A stretch of 64,000 nucleotides of DNA, taken from BOG-908 sp963848205. Its GTDB lineage: Bacteria > Pseudomonadota > Alphaproteobacteria > Acetobacterales > Acetobacteraceae. Location: positions 248,001 through 312,000 of the forward strand of contig CAWKCV010000001.1 of assembly GCA_963848205.1 (NCBI GenBank), written 5' to 3'. Every line of letters starts with the position of its first letter. Within the stretch, counting starts at the first letter, position 1. Under the pieces are notes generated by a model, which saw only the letters and a program-made list of their open reading frames with translations, had not been told where the DNA came from and made no database searches. The translations under genes and the position numbers were made by a program. This document shows positions 1 to 8,969 of the stretch, in pieces.

Positions 1-407
1 TGGACCTGACACAAGCCCTGGCGATCTCTGCCGCCGGCATGGACGCACAAACGAAGCGTCTGCGGGTGATTGCCGAAAACCTCGCCAACCAGGACAGCAC
101 GGGATCGTTTCCGGGCGCCACACCCTATCAGCGGAAAACAACGATCTTCGCCAACACTCTCGATCAGGTCAGCGGACTTCGAACCGTGCACGTTGCCGAC
201 ATCGAACCGGACCGCTCGGCATTTCCGCAGAAATACGACCCGTCCAACCCTGCTGCAAACGCGCAAGGTTATGTGCGCATGCCAAACGTGAACAGTTTCG
301 TGGAGATGATGGACATGCGTGAAGCCGAGCGATCCTACAGTGCCAACCTCAATGTCATGCAGGCATCACGCTCGATGTTGACCCGCGTCATCGACCTGTT
401 GAAATGA
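1..407 (+). CDS. flgC: Flagellar basal-body rod protein FlgC (start codon cut by the window edge)
   Basis: Proximal rod subunit of the flagellar basal body, assembled in the periplasm through the flagellar type III exporter. The reading frame is open from the first base, and position 1 is the second base of a codon that would be ATG if the preceding base is A, giving a protein of about 135 residues, normal for FlgC. The N-terminus (DLTQALAISAAGMDAQ) and the ENLAN stretch are the conserved flagellar rod/hook N-terminal motif. The C-terminal part (EMMDMREAERSYSANLNVM) is the matching rod/hook C-terminal heptad region. It overlaps fliE by an ATGA. Confidence 0.95.
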   Translation, partial: DLTQALAISAAGMDAQTKRLRVIAENLANQDSTGSFPGATPYQRKTTIFANTLDQVSGLRTVHVADIEPDRSAFPQKYDPSNPAANAQGYVRMPNVNSFVEMMDMREAERSYSANLNVMQASRSMLTRVIDLLK

Positions 408-712
408 ATGCTCTTCCGCTCGCGCGCGCAGCGCAGGCCGTGTCCGCTTATCAGAGCGTCGATAGCGGAGCTGCTCCGGTTTCTGCCTCCGGAGGCAGCG
501 ATTTTGCGAACTTGTTGACGCAGTCGCTCGGCACCGCGGTGCAGACCGGGCAACAGGCGGAAGCCCAGGCCACCTCGGCCGTATTGAGCGGCGGCGGACT
601 TACCCAGGTCGTCACCGCCGTCAGCCGCGCCGAGCTGGCACTTCAGACAACCGTCGCCGTGCGTGACCGTGTGCTGCAGGCCTACCAGGACATTATCAAG
701 ATGCCGATCTGA
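404..712 (+). CDS. fliE: Flagellar hook-basal body complex protein FliE
   Basis: FliE links the MS ring to the rod and is needed for rod-protein export. The product is 102 residues, the usual size, with the conserved C-terminal block ELALQTTVAVRDRVLQAYQDIIKMPI. The ATG at 404 overlaps the flgC stop by ATGA, indicating translational coupling. The alanine/glutamine-rich middle is typical of the family. Confidence 0.93.
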   Translation: MNALPLARAAQAVSAYQSVDSGAAPVSASGGSDFANLLTQSLGTAVQTGQQAEAQATSAVLSGGGLTQVVTAVSRAELALQTTVAVRDRVLQAYQDIIKMPI

Positions 713-762
713 CGTCGTTCGCCCAATCACCCTTTCCGTTTTTCACGCGTCAGGAGCGGCCA

Positions 763-1035
763 ATGCAGGAACTCGACATCGCGGCCATCCTGCATGGATG
801 CATGATCGCCACCTTGAAAATGTGCGCGCCGGTTCTGCTCGCAACGCTCGTCGCCGGCTTGGCAATTGCGATCGTCCAGGCCGTCACGCAGATCAATGAC
901 AGCACTGTTTCGTTCCTGCCCAAACTGGTGGCCACGGGCCTTGCCTGCTGGCTTGCGGGCCCGTTCATGTATCACGTGCTGGCCGACTTCACCCACCAGA
1001 TGGCGGACCGTATCGTGGCCGTAGGCGGGGATTGA
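763..1035 (+). CDS. fliQ: Flagellar biosynthetic protein FliQ
   Basis: Small inner-membrane subunit of the flagellar type III export gate (FliP-FliQ-FliR). It has 90 residues with two hydrophobic helices (about residues 17-40 and 53-72) joined by the conserved polar turn QAVTQINDSTVSFLPK. The start is supported by CAGGAGC about 7 bases upstream. fliR follows after 9 bases. FliP is not in the window. Confidence 0.94.
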   Translation: MQELDIAAILHGCMIATLKMCAPVLLATLVAGLAIAIVQAVTQINDSTVSFLPKLVATGLACWLAGPFMYHVLADFTHQMADRIVAVGGD

Positions 1036-1044
1036 TCCGGCCCG

Positions 1045-1821
1045 ATGCCAGCCACTCCCGTCTCATCGGCAGAGCTTGCCGGATTCGCGTTCTCGTTCGT
1101 GCTGATCCTATGTCGCTGCGGCGCGGCCGTCATGCTGTTGCCCGGAGTGGGCGAAGAGGACGCGCCCGCTGTCGTTCGCGTCGGTTTGGCCCTGGCTCTG
1201 GCAGCGCTTCTTGTGCCCAGCCTCGCGCCGGACATGCCACGCGTGCCGGAGAGCTTTCTGCGGCTCGCTTGGATGGTCATGGTCGAGCTACTCGCCGGCG
1301 GATTGTTGGGCTGGCTCGCCCGCCTGCTCGCGCTTGCGCTGCCTGCGGCAGGGCAGATCATCTCGCTTCTCACCGGCTTATCCAGTGTGCTGCTGCCTGA
1401 TGCGACATTCGGTGCGCAGTCCGCAGCGATCGGCAAGCTGCTTGGCATGGCCGCACCCGTCCTCATTTTGTCGACCGGGCTGTACGCCTTGCCACTCTCT
1501 GCTCTGGCCCGCAGCTATGCCGTATTCCCGGCTGGAGGAATATTGCCTGCCAGCGATCTGGCCGAGGTGGCGGTCCGCGCGGTAGCGACGAGTTTTGGCC
1601 TGGCCCTGCGTCTGGTGTCACCGTTTATTCTGCTCTCCCTGCTTTGGCAGGTTTCTCTTGGCTTGCTTGCCAGGCTTGTCCCGCAAATCCAGGTCTATTT
1701 TACGGCCCTTCCTGGTCAGGTGCTCGGCGGTTTGCTGCTGGTGGCACTTCTGGCCGCTCCGGTCCTGCGCGCCTGGCTTGCCGCCATGCAGGAAGGCTAC
1801 GCCTTGCTGCCGGGAGGCTAG
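1045..1821 (+). CDS. fliR: Flagellar biosynthetic protein FliR
   Basis: Export-gate membrane subunit of the flagellar type III system, 258 residues with about six hydrophobic segments. The order fliQ-fliR-flhB and the short spacings (9 and 3 bases) identify it together with its FliR-like profile (LLPGVGEEDAPAVVRVGLALALA near the N-terminus, and a conserved PVLILSTGLYALPLSALARSY-like core). It functions with FliP and FliQ as the secretion pore and contacts FlhB. Confidence 0.93.
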   Translation: MPATPVSSAELAGFAFSFVLILCRCGAAVMLLPGVGEEDAPAVVRVGLALALAALLVPSLAPDMPRVPESFLRLAWMVMVELLAGGLLGWLARLLALALPAAGQIISLLTGLSSVLLPDATFGAQSAAIGKLLGMAAPVLILSTGLYALPLSALARSYAVFPAGGILPASDLAEVAVRAVATSFGLALRLVSPFILLSLLWQVSLGLLARLVPQIQVYFTALPGQVLGGLLLVALLAAPVLRAWLAAMQEGYALLPGG

Positions 1822-1824
1822 GCG

Positions 1825-2859
1825 ATGTCGGAGGAGAAAACAGAAGCCCCCAGTCAACGCAGGCTGGAAAAAGCACGCGACGACGGGCGCGTTGCCGTCT
1901 CGCGCGAGATGACCATGCTGGCCGGCTTGTGCGCGGGGCTTACCGCTCTCGCATCGCAAATCCGTCCACCCGACATTGCGCATTGGTTTGCCGTGGCACT
2001 GCAGCGCCAGACGTTCGAGCCGGCGCAGTCCGCTGTGTGGGCGGCGCGCTCGATCGGCTGGGCCGTGCTGCCGGTCGGCCTTGCGGCCGCTGGTGGCGCC
2101 ATTGCCGCCACGATGCTGCAGAACGGTTTTCTCCTGCATGCAGCTGCGCTGAAACCCGATATCTCTCGTATCAGCCCGTTGTCCGGCCTCAAGCGCTTGT
2201 TCGCAGTTCAGAGCCTGGTGCAGCTCCTCAAATCGCTGGCCAAACTCGCCGTTCTCGGCGCGTGCCTCACGCTTGCGATCAAACGCGCATTGCCGCTGCT
2301 GCCGGCTGCACCAAACCTGCCGCCGGGCCTGCTAATCGGCCGCATAGAAGCAGCCACGCGCGGCATCGTCTTTCTGCTTCTCGGCGCCCAGATGCTCATC
2401 GCCGGCGCGGATTTCGCCTGGGAACGCATTCACCTCAACAAGCAGCTGCGGATGAGCCTTCAGGAGGTGAAGGACGAGCATAAGGAAAGCGAGGGCAATC
2501 CGCAGATCAAGGGCCGGCTGCGACAGTTGGCCCGCGCGCGCGCCAAGCGCCGGATGATGGCAGCAGTTCCGACCGCCTCGGTCGTCATCACCAACCCCAC
2601 GCACTATGCCGTGGCTTTGGCCTATGAGCGTGGCGGGCAGGGCGCGCCCCGTATCGTTGCCAAAGGCGCCGACGAGGTTGCTGCGCGCATTCGTGAACTT
2701 GCACGCCAGCATCGCGTGCCGATCGTTGCCAACCCGCCACTTGCACGTGCACTCTTCCGCATTGAACTCGATACAGAGATACCGGCGGAGCATTTCCGGG
2801 CCGTGGCCGAGGTGATTGCGTTCGTTTGGCGGCTACGTGGAAGGAAACCCAGGCTTTGA
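1825..2859 (+). CDS. flhB: Flagellar export switch protein FlhB
   Basis: Membrane component of the flagellar exporter that switches substrate class from rod/hook to filament. The product has 344 residues: a charged N-terminus (SEEKTEAPSQRRLEKARDDG), four hydrophobic segments and a cytoplasmic C-terminal domain. The self-cleavage site Asn-Pro-Thr-His is intact at about residues 257-260. The start follows the fliR stop by 3 bases, and the stop TGA overlaps the next start (TGATG). Confidence 0.96.
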   Translation: MSEEKTEAPSQRRLEKARDDGRVAVSREMTMLAGLCAGLTALASQIRPPDIAHWFAVALQRQTFEPAQSAVWAARSIGWAVLPVGLAAAGGAIAATMLQNGFLLHAAALKPDISRISPLSGLKRLFAVQSLVQLLKSLAKLAVLGACLTLAIKRALPLLPAAPNLPPGLLIGRIEAATRGIVFLLLGAQMLIAGADFAWERIHLNKQLRMSLQEVKDEHKESEGNPQIKGRLRQLARARAKRRMMAAVPTASVVITNPTHYAVALAYERGGQGAPRIVAKGADEVAARIRELARQHRVPIVANPPLARALFRIELDTEIPAEHFRAVAEVIAFVWRLRGRKPRL

Positions 2860-4412
2860 TGCACGGCGAACGGCCGGCGGGCCAGACTCCGATGCTGGAT
2901 CGGCTCAGATTGCCGCGTCGGAGCGAGGCGATCGCCGATGCGCTGTTCGCCGACACTGCGGACGGCGTGGCGCTGCTCGACGAGGCAGGGACGGTCGTGC
3001 GTTGCAACGCACGCTTCACCTCGCTGATGGGCACCGTGCCCGGCACACCGGCGTGGCGATACCTGCCCCGGCAAGCCGATGCGCTCGCACAGGCATTGCG
3101 CGCGAAACAACCCGCCAATCTTGCCGCCACCAAAGCGGGCGATCCCGCGCCGCTCTCGCTCAGGCTGACATTGCTGCCAAAGGCGGACCGGGGCGCGTTG
3201 CTCAGGGTTGCCGACCGCACCCACGAACAGCTCGTGGAAGACCAGCTTGGCCAGGCACAACGCCTGCAGGCTGTCGGCGAGCTGGCCGGCGGCATTGCGC
3301 ACGATTTCAACAATCTGCTGACTGCCATCCTGGGCGCCACTGAGGATCTGCGCACCCGCGCGGCAGCTCGCCCGCAGGACCTGGAGGAACTGGACGTCAT
3401 CCAACATGGCGCCGAACGTGGCGCCGGCCTGGTTCGTCAGCTTCTCGCCTTTGGGCAGCAGCAAACTTTGCAACCACACATCCTGGCGTTGAACGACCAG
3501 GTACGCGCCACATTCGGTTTGTTGCACCGGCTGCTGCCAGCCTCCGTCGTGCTCGAGCTCACGCTCGAGGAACCTGGCCGCATGGTTCGGATCGACCCCA
3601 CCCAGCTCGATCAGGTCCTGCTCAACCTGGCCATCAACGCCAGCCACGCCATGCCAAATGGTGGCCGGCTCTGCATCTCCACCGGCCACGAACTTCGCCT
3701 GCGTGCCCAAACCGTGGGCGGGCAGGCGATACCGCCCGGCCGCTACGCGACGCTGATGGTGCAGGATACCGGCGCCGGCATTCCCCCCGACATCCTGCCG
3801 CGTATCTTCGAGCCGTTCTTCACCACCCGACGCGGAGCGGGCGGCACCGGATTGGGTTTGTCCACGGTGCATGGGATCGTCCGCCAGTCGGGCGGCTACA
3901 TGTCGGTCGACAGCGTCATCGGCCAGGGCACGCGTTTCGAGATCCTGCTCCCGCGTCATGAGGAGGCACAGTGGCAAACTGCGCCAGTCAGCATCGTCGC
4001 GCCGACGCCGCCGGTCGCCCGCCACGCTGTCGGCCGCACGCTGCTGCTGGTGGATGACGAGGCGCCGGTGCGCAAACTCGCCGAACGCGTGCTGACGCGC
4101 GCCGGCTGGCAGGTCGTGGCCGCGGCTTGCGGCGAGGATGCGCTTGAGCTCGTCGAAGCAGGCGACCTCGCGCCGGCGCTGGGCTGCGTCATCTCCGACG
4201 TCGTCATGCCCGGTCTGGACGGGCCTGCTTTAGTGCGCGCGCTGCGCCAGGCCAGGCCCGACCTGCCGGCCATCCTGATGTCCGGCTATGCCGACGCGGG
4301 TTTGCGCGACGCGTTGCAGGCGGCAGACATCCGCTTCCTGAGCAAGCCATTCGCCATGGCGGATCTGGTCGCCGCGCTTGAGTCGCTCGCCTCGCAACCT
4401 TTGGCGGCATGA
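2859..4412 (+). CDS. CckA-like soluble hybrid sensor histidine kinase with receiver domain
   Basis: Two-component hybrid kinase of 517 residues. Order: PAS-like sensor (about 25-120), dimerisation/phosphoacceptor box GGIAHDFNNLLTAI with His near 148, ATPase domain with N-box (NLAINASHAM), DTGAGIPP and GTGLGLSTVHG, and a receiver domain with acidic DD pair and phospho-acceptor Asp near 447 (SDVVMPGLDG). The HDFNNLLTAI box is that of CckA, the kinase feeding ChpT-CtrA. Unlike typical CckA it shows no membrane segment and only one PAS. ATG 2859 is chosen because it overlaps the flhB stop (TGATG) and has AAGGAA upstream; an in-frame start at 2826 lies inside flhB. Placement suggests control of motility, but that is inference. 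Confidence 0.82.
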   Translation: MHGERPAGQTPMLDRLRLPRRSEAIADALFADTADGVALLDEAGTVVRCNARFTSLMGTVPGTPAWRYLPRQADALAQALRAKQPANLAATKAGDPAPLSLRLTLLPKADRGALLRVADRTHEQLVEDQLGQAQRLQAVGELAGGIAHDFNNLLTAILGATEDLRTRAAARPQDLEELDVIQHGAERGAGLVRQLLAFGQQQTLQPHILALNDQVRATFGLLHRLLPASVVLELTLEEPGRMVRIDPTQLDQVLLNLAINASHAMPNGGRLCISTGHELRLRAQTVGGQAIPPGRYATLMVQDTGAGIPPDILPRIFEPFFTTRRGAGGTGLGLSTVHGIVRQSGGYMSVDSVIGQGTRFEILLPRHEEAQWQTAPVSIVAPTPPVARHAVGRTLLLVDDEAPVRKLAERVLTRAGWQVVAAACGEDALELVEAGDLAPALGCVISDVVMPGLDGPALVRALRQARPDLPAILMSGYADAGLRDALQAADIRFLSKPFAMADLVAALESLASQPLAA

Positions 4413-4511
4413 CGGGCGTCGATCGGCCACCGAAAAATCTTCACCGCGCGGGCCGGCAGGGCATGACGAAAAGCTTTTGGTAGCGTTGTTGCTGCATAGC
4501 GGGAGGTTGGA

Positions 4512-4829
4512 ATGCAGCGCTTGATCGGTTGGATGATCGTGGGTGCGGCTTTGTCGCACGGCGGCGCGTGCTGGGCGCAGGGGGCGGGGCCAGAGCGGCC
4601 TGCCGCATTACCCGCCGCGCAGACGCCGCCCGCGTCTGGCCAAACGCGCGTGACGGTCGTCAACACCCAGCCTGGCTTTCCGATATTGGGCATACCGGCG
4701 CGCATCGACGCCCCCGTGTCGCCGTCCTACGCTGGCACCGCCTACCACACGTTGGCCGGCCAGCCGGAGACCGGCGCCGATGCAATCGCCGCGCAGGTGA
4801 TGCAGCCGGACGACGCCAGCCCGAGATAG
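4512..4829 (+). CDS. Small exported protein of unknown function
   Basis: A 105-residue product with a clear signal peptide (hydrophobic WMIVGAALSHGGA, likely cleavage after CWA-Q near residue 23). The mature part is short and Pro/Ala/Thr rich, with no recognised domain. The start has a strong Shine-Dalgarno GGGAGG 8 bases upstream. It stands alone between the kinase and the CDF transporter, all on the same strand. Confidence 0.6.
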   Translation: MQRLIGWMIVGAALSHGGACWAQGAGPERPAALPAAQTPPASGQTRVTVVNTQPGFPILGIPARIDAPVSPSYAGTAYHTLAGQPETGADAIAAQVMQPDDASPR

Positions 4830-4921
4830 TCGCCCGCGCGGCACCACAAGCGCGCATTGCCCATCAACAAACCCGGGCATACGCCTTACAAGCCGACTGA
4901 AGCCGAACGAGGGCGTGCCAG

Positions 4922-5812
4922 TTGGCCGACAGGGTTCTACGGATCGCCGCCGCCAGCATCGGCGTGGGGCTTGGCGTACTGGCGTTGAAGACGGCTGCCT
5001 GGCTGGCAACCGGTAGTGCGGCTTTCTATTCCGACGCACTGGAGACGGTGGTCAACGTGGCCGCATCCAGCATTGCCCTGGTGGCATTGCGGTTTGCGGC
5101 GATGCCGGCGGACGACAACCATCCGTACGGGCACGACAAGGCGGAGTTCGTGGCCGCTGTCGTCGAAGGCGTGCTGATCGTGGTGGCCGCGGTGAGTATC
5201 CTGCAGCACGCCTGGGAGGCCTGGCGCCATCCGCGCATCTTGGGTGCGCCTGCCGTGGGTGTCGCGCTGAACCTGGCGGCCACCGCGGCGAACGCCGGCT
5301 GGGCGTGGGTGCTGTTCGGGGCGGCCAGACGGGCCCGTTCGCCGGCGCTCAGCGGCGATGCACGCCATCTGATGGGCGATGTGGTGACCTCGCTGGGCGT
5401 GGTTTGCGGCGTGGCGCTGGTGCTCGTCACCGGCATCTTGCGGCTCGATGCGGTCGTCTGCGCCGCGACGGCCGGCTATGTGTTATGGTCCGGGGTGAAC
5501 CTGATCAGCCAATCGATGGGCGGGCTGATGGACATGGCGCCGGCCGACGACACGGTTGCGCGGATCGAGGGCGTGTTGCGCGGCCATGCGGCCGGCGCCA
5601 TCGAGGCACATGATATCCGGGCGCGCCAGGCCGGGCGCGCCATTTTCGTGCAGTTCCATCTCGTGGTGCCGGGCGAGATGCGCGTCGACGAGGCGCACGC
5701 GATCTGCGACCGGATCGAGGGTGCATTGCGGCACGACATGGAGCATCTCGTCGTCAACATCCACGTGGAACCAGCCGACAAAGCAAAGCGGATCGGCGCC
5801 GTTGCGCTCTGA
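4922..5812 (+). CDS. Cation diffusion facilitator (CDF) family transporter
   Basis: Inner-membrane divalent metal efflux protein of 296 residues: six hydrophobic segments (about residues 10-205) and a cytoplasmic C-terminal ferredoxin-like domain (VARIEGVLRGHAAG...VNIHVEPAD). The HPYGHDKAEF loop and the TM5 HLMGD (H-x3-D) metal site are typical. The TM2 site reads E-x3-N in ALETVVN, as in a subset of CDF proteins. Only a TTG at 4922, preceded by GAGGG, fits the start, because an in-frame stop lies at 4898. It is 46 bases upstream of a corrinoid uptake operon, so cobalt is a possible substrate (inference); the sequence does not settle specificity. Confidence 0.85.
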   Translation: MADRVLRIAAASIGVGLGVLALKTAAWLATGSAAFYSDALETVVNVAASSIALVALRFAAMPADDNHPYGHDKAEFVAAVVEGVLIVVAAVSILQHAWEAWRHPRILGAPAVGVALNLAATAANAGWAWVLFGAARRARSPALSGDARHLMGDVVTSLGVVCGVALVLVTGILRLDAVVCAATAGYVLWSGVNLISQSMGGLMDMAPADDTVARIEGVLRGHAAGAIEAHDIRARQAGRAIFVQFHLVVPGEMRVDEAHAICDRIEGALRHDMEHLVVNIHVEPADKAKRIGAVAL

Positions 5813-5850
5813 TAACCAGACCCTTCAGGGCAGAGCGGCAAAAACAGTCA

Positions 5851-5890
5851 GAAGTTTTTTGGTTCTTTGTTTCAAAAAAGAACTGCTTGC
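5851..5890 (-). repeat. Palindromic element copy 1, at the BtuF-like gene start
   Basis: GAAGTTTTTTGGTTC...AAAAGAACTGCTTGC. The stem uses GTTC/GAAC. It contributes the TTG start and the residues MVLCFKKELL of the binding protein. Confidence 0.9.
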
Positions 5891-6614
5891 CTTGCTGTTG
5901 TTTTCCCACGGCACGCAAGCCGCCAGTGTAGTCTCCCTCAACCTCTGCACCGACCAGCTCCTCGTCCTTCTCGCCCCCGAGCAGGCAACCGCGCTGGAAA
6001 GCCTAGCCCGCGACCCGGCCCTGTCGTTCGTCTGGCGGCAGGCGGCGCACATTCCCACGGTGCGGGCGGATGCCGAGGCGGTGCTGGCGCTGCATCCCGA
6101 CCTGGTGCTGGCCGGCGCCTATGGCGCGCAGACGACGCTGGCCCTGTTGCGGGCGCGGGGTGTGCGCGTGGTGCAGGTTGAGCAGCCGACCGATTTTGCG
6201 GCCGTCCGCGCGCAGCTGATATGGCTGGCGAAGCTGCTTGGCCAGCCGGCGCGTGGCGCGGCCGTGGCACGGGCGATGCAGACTCGCCTGGATGCGATCC
6301 ATCCGCATGGCGGCACGGCGGTGTTGTGGGAGGCGGGCGGCTGGAGCGCCGGCCCGGGCAGTTTCGAGGATGCGGTGCTGCGTGCGGCCGGCTTCCGGAA
6401 TCTCGGCACGGGCGGGCGCATGGGATTGGAGGCGCTGTTGGCCCGCAGGCCCGACCTGCTGGCTGTCGAGACGAGCGCGCGTTTCCCGTCGATGGCCACG
6501 GATTTGGCGCACCATCCGGCGCTGGCCGGCTTGCCGCGCCGTGCGATCGAGCCGTCTTTGCTGGCCTGCGCCGGCCCGTTCAGCGTGGCTGCGGTCGAAG
6601 AGCTGGCGCGATGA
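5859..6614 (+). CDS. Periplasmic corrinoid-binding protein, BtuF/FecB-like
   Basis: Substrate-binding component of a B12/siderophore-type ABC importer, about 251 residues. The mature part (ASVVSLNLCTDQLLVLLAP..., HPDLVLAGAYG, RGVRVVQVEQP) matches the helical-backbone BtuF/FecB fold. After the CDF stop the only usable start codon in frame is TTG at 5859, inside a dispersed palindromic element. The first 21 residues then form a good signal peptide (MVLCFKKELL, then a leucine-rich core, cleavage after TQA). The stop overlaps the permease start (ATGA). The adenosyltransferase three genes down argues for corrinoid rather than iron. Confidence 0.8.
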   Translation: MVLCFKKELLALLLFSHGTQAASVVSLNLCTDQLLVLLAPEQATALESLARDPALSFVWRQAAHIPTVRADAEAVLALHPDLVLAGAYGAQTTLALLRARGVRVVQVEQPTDFAAVRAQLIWLAKLLGQPARGAAVARAMQTRLDAIHPHGGTAVLWEAGGWSAGPGSFEDAVLRAAGFRNLGTGGRMGLEALLARRPDLLAVETSARFPSMATDLAHHPALAGLPRRAIEPSLLACAGPFSVAAVEELAR

Positions 6615-7542
6615 GATGGTTGCTGTTGGCCGTGCTGCTGCTGGCTGGCGTGTCGCTGCTGGTTGGCGGCACCGGGCTTGGCGTGCCGGACGCGGTGGTG
6701 CTGTGGCAGATACGGCTGCCGCGCACCGTGCTGGCGTTGCTGGTGGGCGGCGGGTTGGGCCTTTCGGGCGCGGTATTGCAGGGGGCATTGCGCAATAAGC
6801 TGGCCGATCCGGGGTTGCTCGGCATCGGCGGCTGCGCTGCGTTCGGCGCGGTGCTGGCGTTCTATTGGGGGCTCGCGTCCGTGTGGCCGCCGGCGTTGCC
6901 GATCGGCGCTTTGCTGGGTGCGGGGTTGGGGTGCGCGGCTTTGCTGGCTGCCCTTGGCCGCCATGTTTCGGCCGCGAGCACCATTCTGGGCGGGGTGGCG
7001 CTCTCCGCCTTTGCGGCCGCTTTTCTTGCGTTGGCACTGTCGCTGGCACCGAACCCGTTCGCGCTGACGGAGATCACCTTCTGGCTGATGGGCGGGCTGG
7101 AGGATCGCACGCAAGGCCATGTGGCGATGGCGGCACCGCCGATCGTCGCCGGATGTGCGCTGCTGCTACGGCTCGGCTGGCGGCTGGACGGGTTGAGCCT
7201 GGGTGAGGATACGGCGGCCAGCCTCGGCGTGCCGGTCGGGCCCACGTTGCGGCAAGCGGCCATCGGGGTGAGCCTGGCGGTGGGCGGCGGTGCTGCAGTG
7301 GCGGGCGGCATCGGTTTTGTCGGCCTGGTCGTGCCGCACCTGCTGCGTCCCTGGTTCGGCGCGCGGCCTGGCGCGTTGCTGGCCCCGAGCCTGCTCGCCG
7401 GCGCCGGGTTGCTGCTGGGGGCGGACGTGCTGGCGCGCCTGTTGCCGCTGCTGCTGCCGTTGCAGGCCGAACCGCGGCTGGGCGTATTGACGGCAGTGCT
7501 GGGGGCACCGTTTCTGGTCGCCATCGCGCGCAGGCAGGCCGG

Positions 7543-7546
<4 letters not shown>
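6611..7546 (+). CDS. Corrinoid ABC transporter permease, BtuC/FecCD family
   Basis: Inner-membrane permease of about 311 residues with many hydrophobic helices. Family landmarks are visible: RLPRTVLALLVGGGLGLSGAVLQGALRNKLADPGLLGIGG, and the C-terminal GFVGLVVPHLLRPWFG that forms the coupling helix to the ATPase. ATG 6611 overlaps the binding-protein stop by ATGA. A longer upstream frame exists but would overlap the preceding gene by nearly 400 bases, so it is rejected. Confidence 0.9.
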
Positions 7547-8237
<691 letters not shown>

Positions 8238-8238
<1 letters not shown>

Positions 8239-8798
8239 TGGTGGTGCGTATCGATCGGGTGGTGACGCGTGGCGGCGATGGCGGGCAGACGTCGCTCGGC
8301 GACGGCGCGCGGGTGGCCAAGGACCATGTGCGGGTGACGGCTTACGGCACGGTAGACGAGGCCAACGCCGCCATCGGCCTGCTGCGGCTGCACACCGCGC
8401 AGGATGCGGCGACGGACGCGATACTGGCGCGCATGCAGAACGATTTGTTCGACATCGGTGCCGATCTGTGCGTGCCGGGCCAGGCCGGCGACCGGCTGCG
8501 CGTGTCGGCCGACATGGTGCTCCGGCTCGAGGCCGACGTGGAGGCGGCCAACGCCGACCTGCCGCCGCTGACCAGCTTCGTGCTGCCCGGCGGCACGCCG
8601 GCGGCGGCACACGCCCATCTCGCCCGCACGGTGGTGCGGCGTGCCGAACGTTGCGTGGTGGAGCTTTCCCATGGCGAGCCGGTCAATCCCGAGGTGCTGC
8701 GCGCGCTCAACCGGATGAGCGATCTGCTGTTCATCCTGAGCCGCCGGTTGAACCCTGGCGGCGATGTGCTTTGGGTGCCGGGCGGGGAAGCTGGCTAG
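8238..8798 (+). CDS. PduO-type cob(I)alamin adenosyltransferase
   Basis: Transfers the 5'-deoxyadenosyl group of ATP to cob(I)alamin, making adenosylcobalamin. The 186-residue product begins with the TRGGDGGQTSLGDG ATP-binding motif and carries the conserved YGTVDEANAAIG, FVLPGG and RRAERCVVEL ... NRMSDLLFILSR blocks of the PduO/EutT group. It starts at an ATG overlapping the ATPase stop. Uptake plus adenosylation in one transcription unit suggests salvage of imported corrinoid. No cobalamin riboswitch was seen upstream. Confidence 0.93.
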
Positions 8799-8969
8799 GT
8801 GTTTCGGTGGGATCAAGGCAAGGTTTATCGCGGTTGAGCGCAGATGAAGGCGTCGCGCGAGGCGTATCGAACCTTGCTTTTTGTCGCTCAGGGCGCTTCG
8901 CGCTATCCTGACCTGCCAAGACATCCGCTTTCATCTGCGACATCTGAGGTCAAATCTCCGCCAGCCGCG

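Noticed and set aside
4413..5858. Cobalamin riboswitch ahead of the corrinoid uptake genes
   Set aside because: I looked for the conserved B12-box core (GCCACTG and neighbours) in the gaps at 4413-4511, 4830-4921 and 5813-5858 and did not find it.
8799..8969. Inverted repeat GCAAGGTT/AACCTTGC and a 70-residue minus-strand frame between the adenosyltransferase and mutL genes
   Set aside because: The arms are about 45 bases apart with no compact stem or U-tract, and the short frame has no coding character.
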